6,272 bases of DNA, taken from the NCBI GenBank assembly GCA_023386395.1, contig JAEWJV010000426.1, forward strand, positions 1 through 6,272, read 5' to 3'. The translations under genes and the position numbers were made by a program. The DNA comes from Bacteroidota bacterium. GTDB taxonomy: Bacteria; Bacteroidota; Bacteroidia; Chitinophagales; Chitinophagaceae. Shown here piece after piece: positions 6,014 through 6,272 of the stretch (the first letter of the stretch is position 1; the number at the start of each line of letters is the position of its first letter). The notes below the pieces were generated by a model, which was not told the DNA's origin, did not search any database, and saw only the letters and a list, made by a program, of their open reading frames with translations.

Positions 6014-6272
6014 CTACCTCGCCATCCAGCCGCCATCAACATTTAATATGGTTCCATTAACATAATCAGAAGCATGTGAACACAAAAATATGATTGCGCC
6101 TTTTAAATCATCAGGTGTGCCCCAGCGATTAGCGGGAATACGTTCAAGAATCGATTTATTTCTTACTGCATCGTCTTGTAAAGGCTTTGTATTATCTGTT
6201 GCAATATAACCGGGTGCAATGCCATTTACGCTGACACCTTTGCCTGCCCATTCATTGGCAAATGCTTTTACC
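6014..6272 (-). CDS. kduD: 2-dehydro-3-deoxy-D-gluconate 5-dehydrogenase KduD, C-terminal part, start outside window
   Basis: The last 85 residues of a short-chain dehydrogenase/reductase read from the right edge to TAG at 6014-6016. The visible part begins [22 protein letters not shown], the segment just after the catalytic YxxxK helix, which therefore lies outside the window. It then shows [11 protein letters not shown] (18-28), [19 protein letters not shown] (41-59) and ends [18 protein letters not shown], the highly characteristic KduD C terminus. It reduces 3-deoxy-D-glycero-2,5-hexodiulosonate to 2-keto-3-deoxygluconate with NAD(P)H, the step directly after KduI. Other SDR gluconate dehydrogenases share much of this tail, but the adjacent kduI makes KduD by far the best call. 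An 82-bp gap separates it from kduI. Confidence 0.92.
   Translation of the reverse strand, partial: VKAFANEWAGKGVSVNGIAPGYIATDNTKPLQDDAVRNKSILERIPANRWGTPDDLKGAIIFLCSHASDYVNGTILNVDGGWMAR

Noticed and set aside
5843..6046. 67-residue plus-strand frame across the kduI start and the kduD-kduI gap
   Set aside because: Mostly antisense to kduI and the end of kduD; no start signal or recognisable sequence.

Overview
The window looks like chromosomal DNA from a Bacteroidota bacterium, most likely a member of Chitinophagaceae or a close relative. The grounds are moderate GC, A-rich rather than Shine-Dalgarno-like leaders, TAnnTTTG-type -7 boxes, a GYF_2-domain membrane protein, a secreted YciI-family protein and a GGMEYP-type M1 peptidase. 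The assignment rests on gene style and recalled family knowledge, not on a database search.

Layout. At the left edge is the 3' part of a plus-strand M1 zinc metallopeptidase (1-972, start outside the window). A 427-bp convergent intergenic region follows, holding a strong 13-bp hairpin terminator (1115-1144) and a small two-copy repeat (1311-1353). Everything to the right is on the minus strand. Read from right to left in transcription order it comprises: the 3' end of kduD (6014-6272, start outside), kduI (5101-5931), a secreted YciI-family protein with its own candidate promoter (4515-4973), a GYF-domain/transmembrane/beta-domain protein split by a frameshift (2957-4398), and a saccharopine dehydrogenase (1400-2920).

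Function. KduI and KduD are consecutive steps in the catabolism of unsaturated uronate from pectin-type polysaccharides. KduI isomerises 5-dehydro-4-deoxy-D-glucuronate and KduD reduces the product to 2-keto-3-deoxygluconate. The saccharopine dehydrogenase belongs to lysine metabolism (AASA/saccharopine interconversion) and has no evident link to the uronate genes. The M1 peptidase probably degrades peptides. The YciI-like and GYF proteins have no firm function.

The most interesting signal is in the GYF gene. The coding frame moves by -1 exactly at an in-phase A AAA AAG heptamer (3469-3475), the classic -1 ribosomal slippery sequence. The downstream frame carries a well-formed beta-rich C-terminal domain. 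This is either a programmed frameshift, a real frameshift mutation, or a one-base homopolymer error (A6 in place of A7). No new defence or mobile system was found; the rest is ordinary metabolic and housekeeping DNA.
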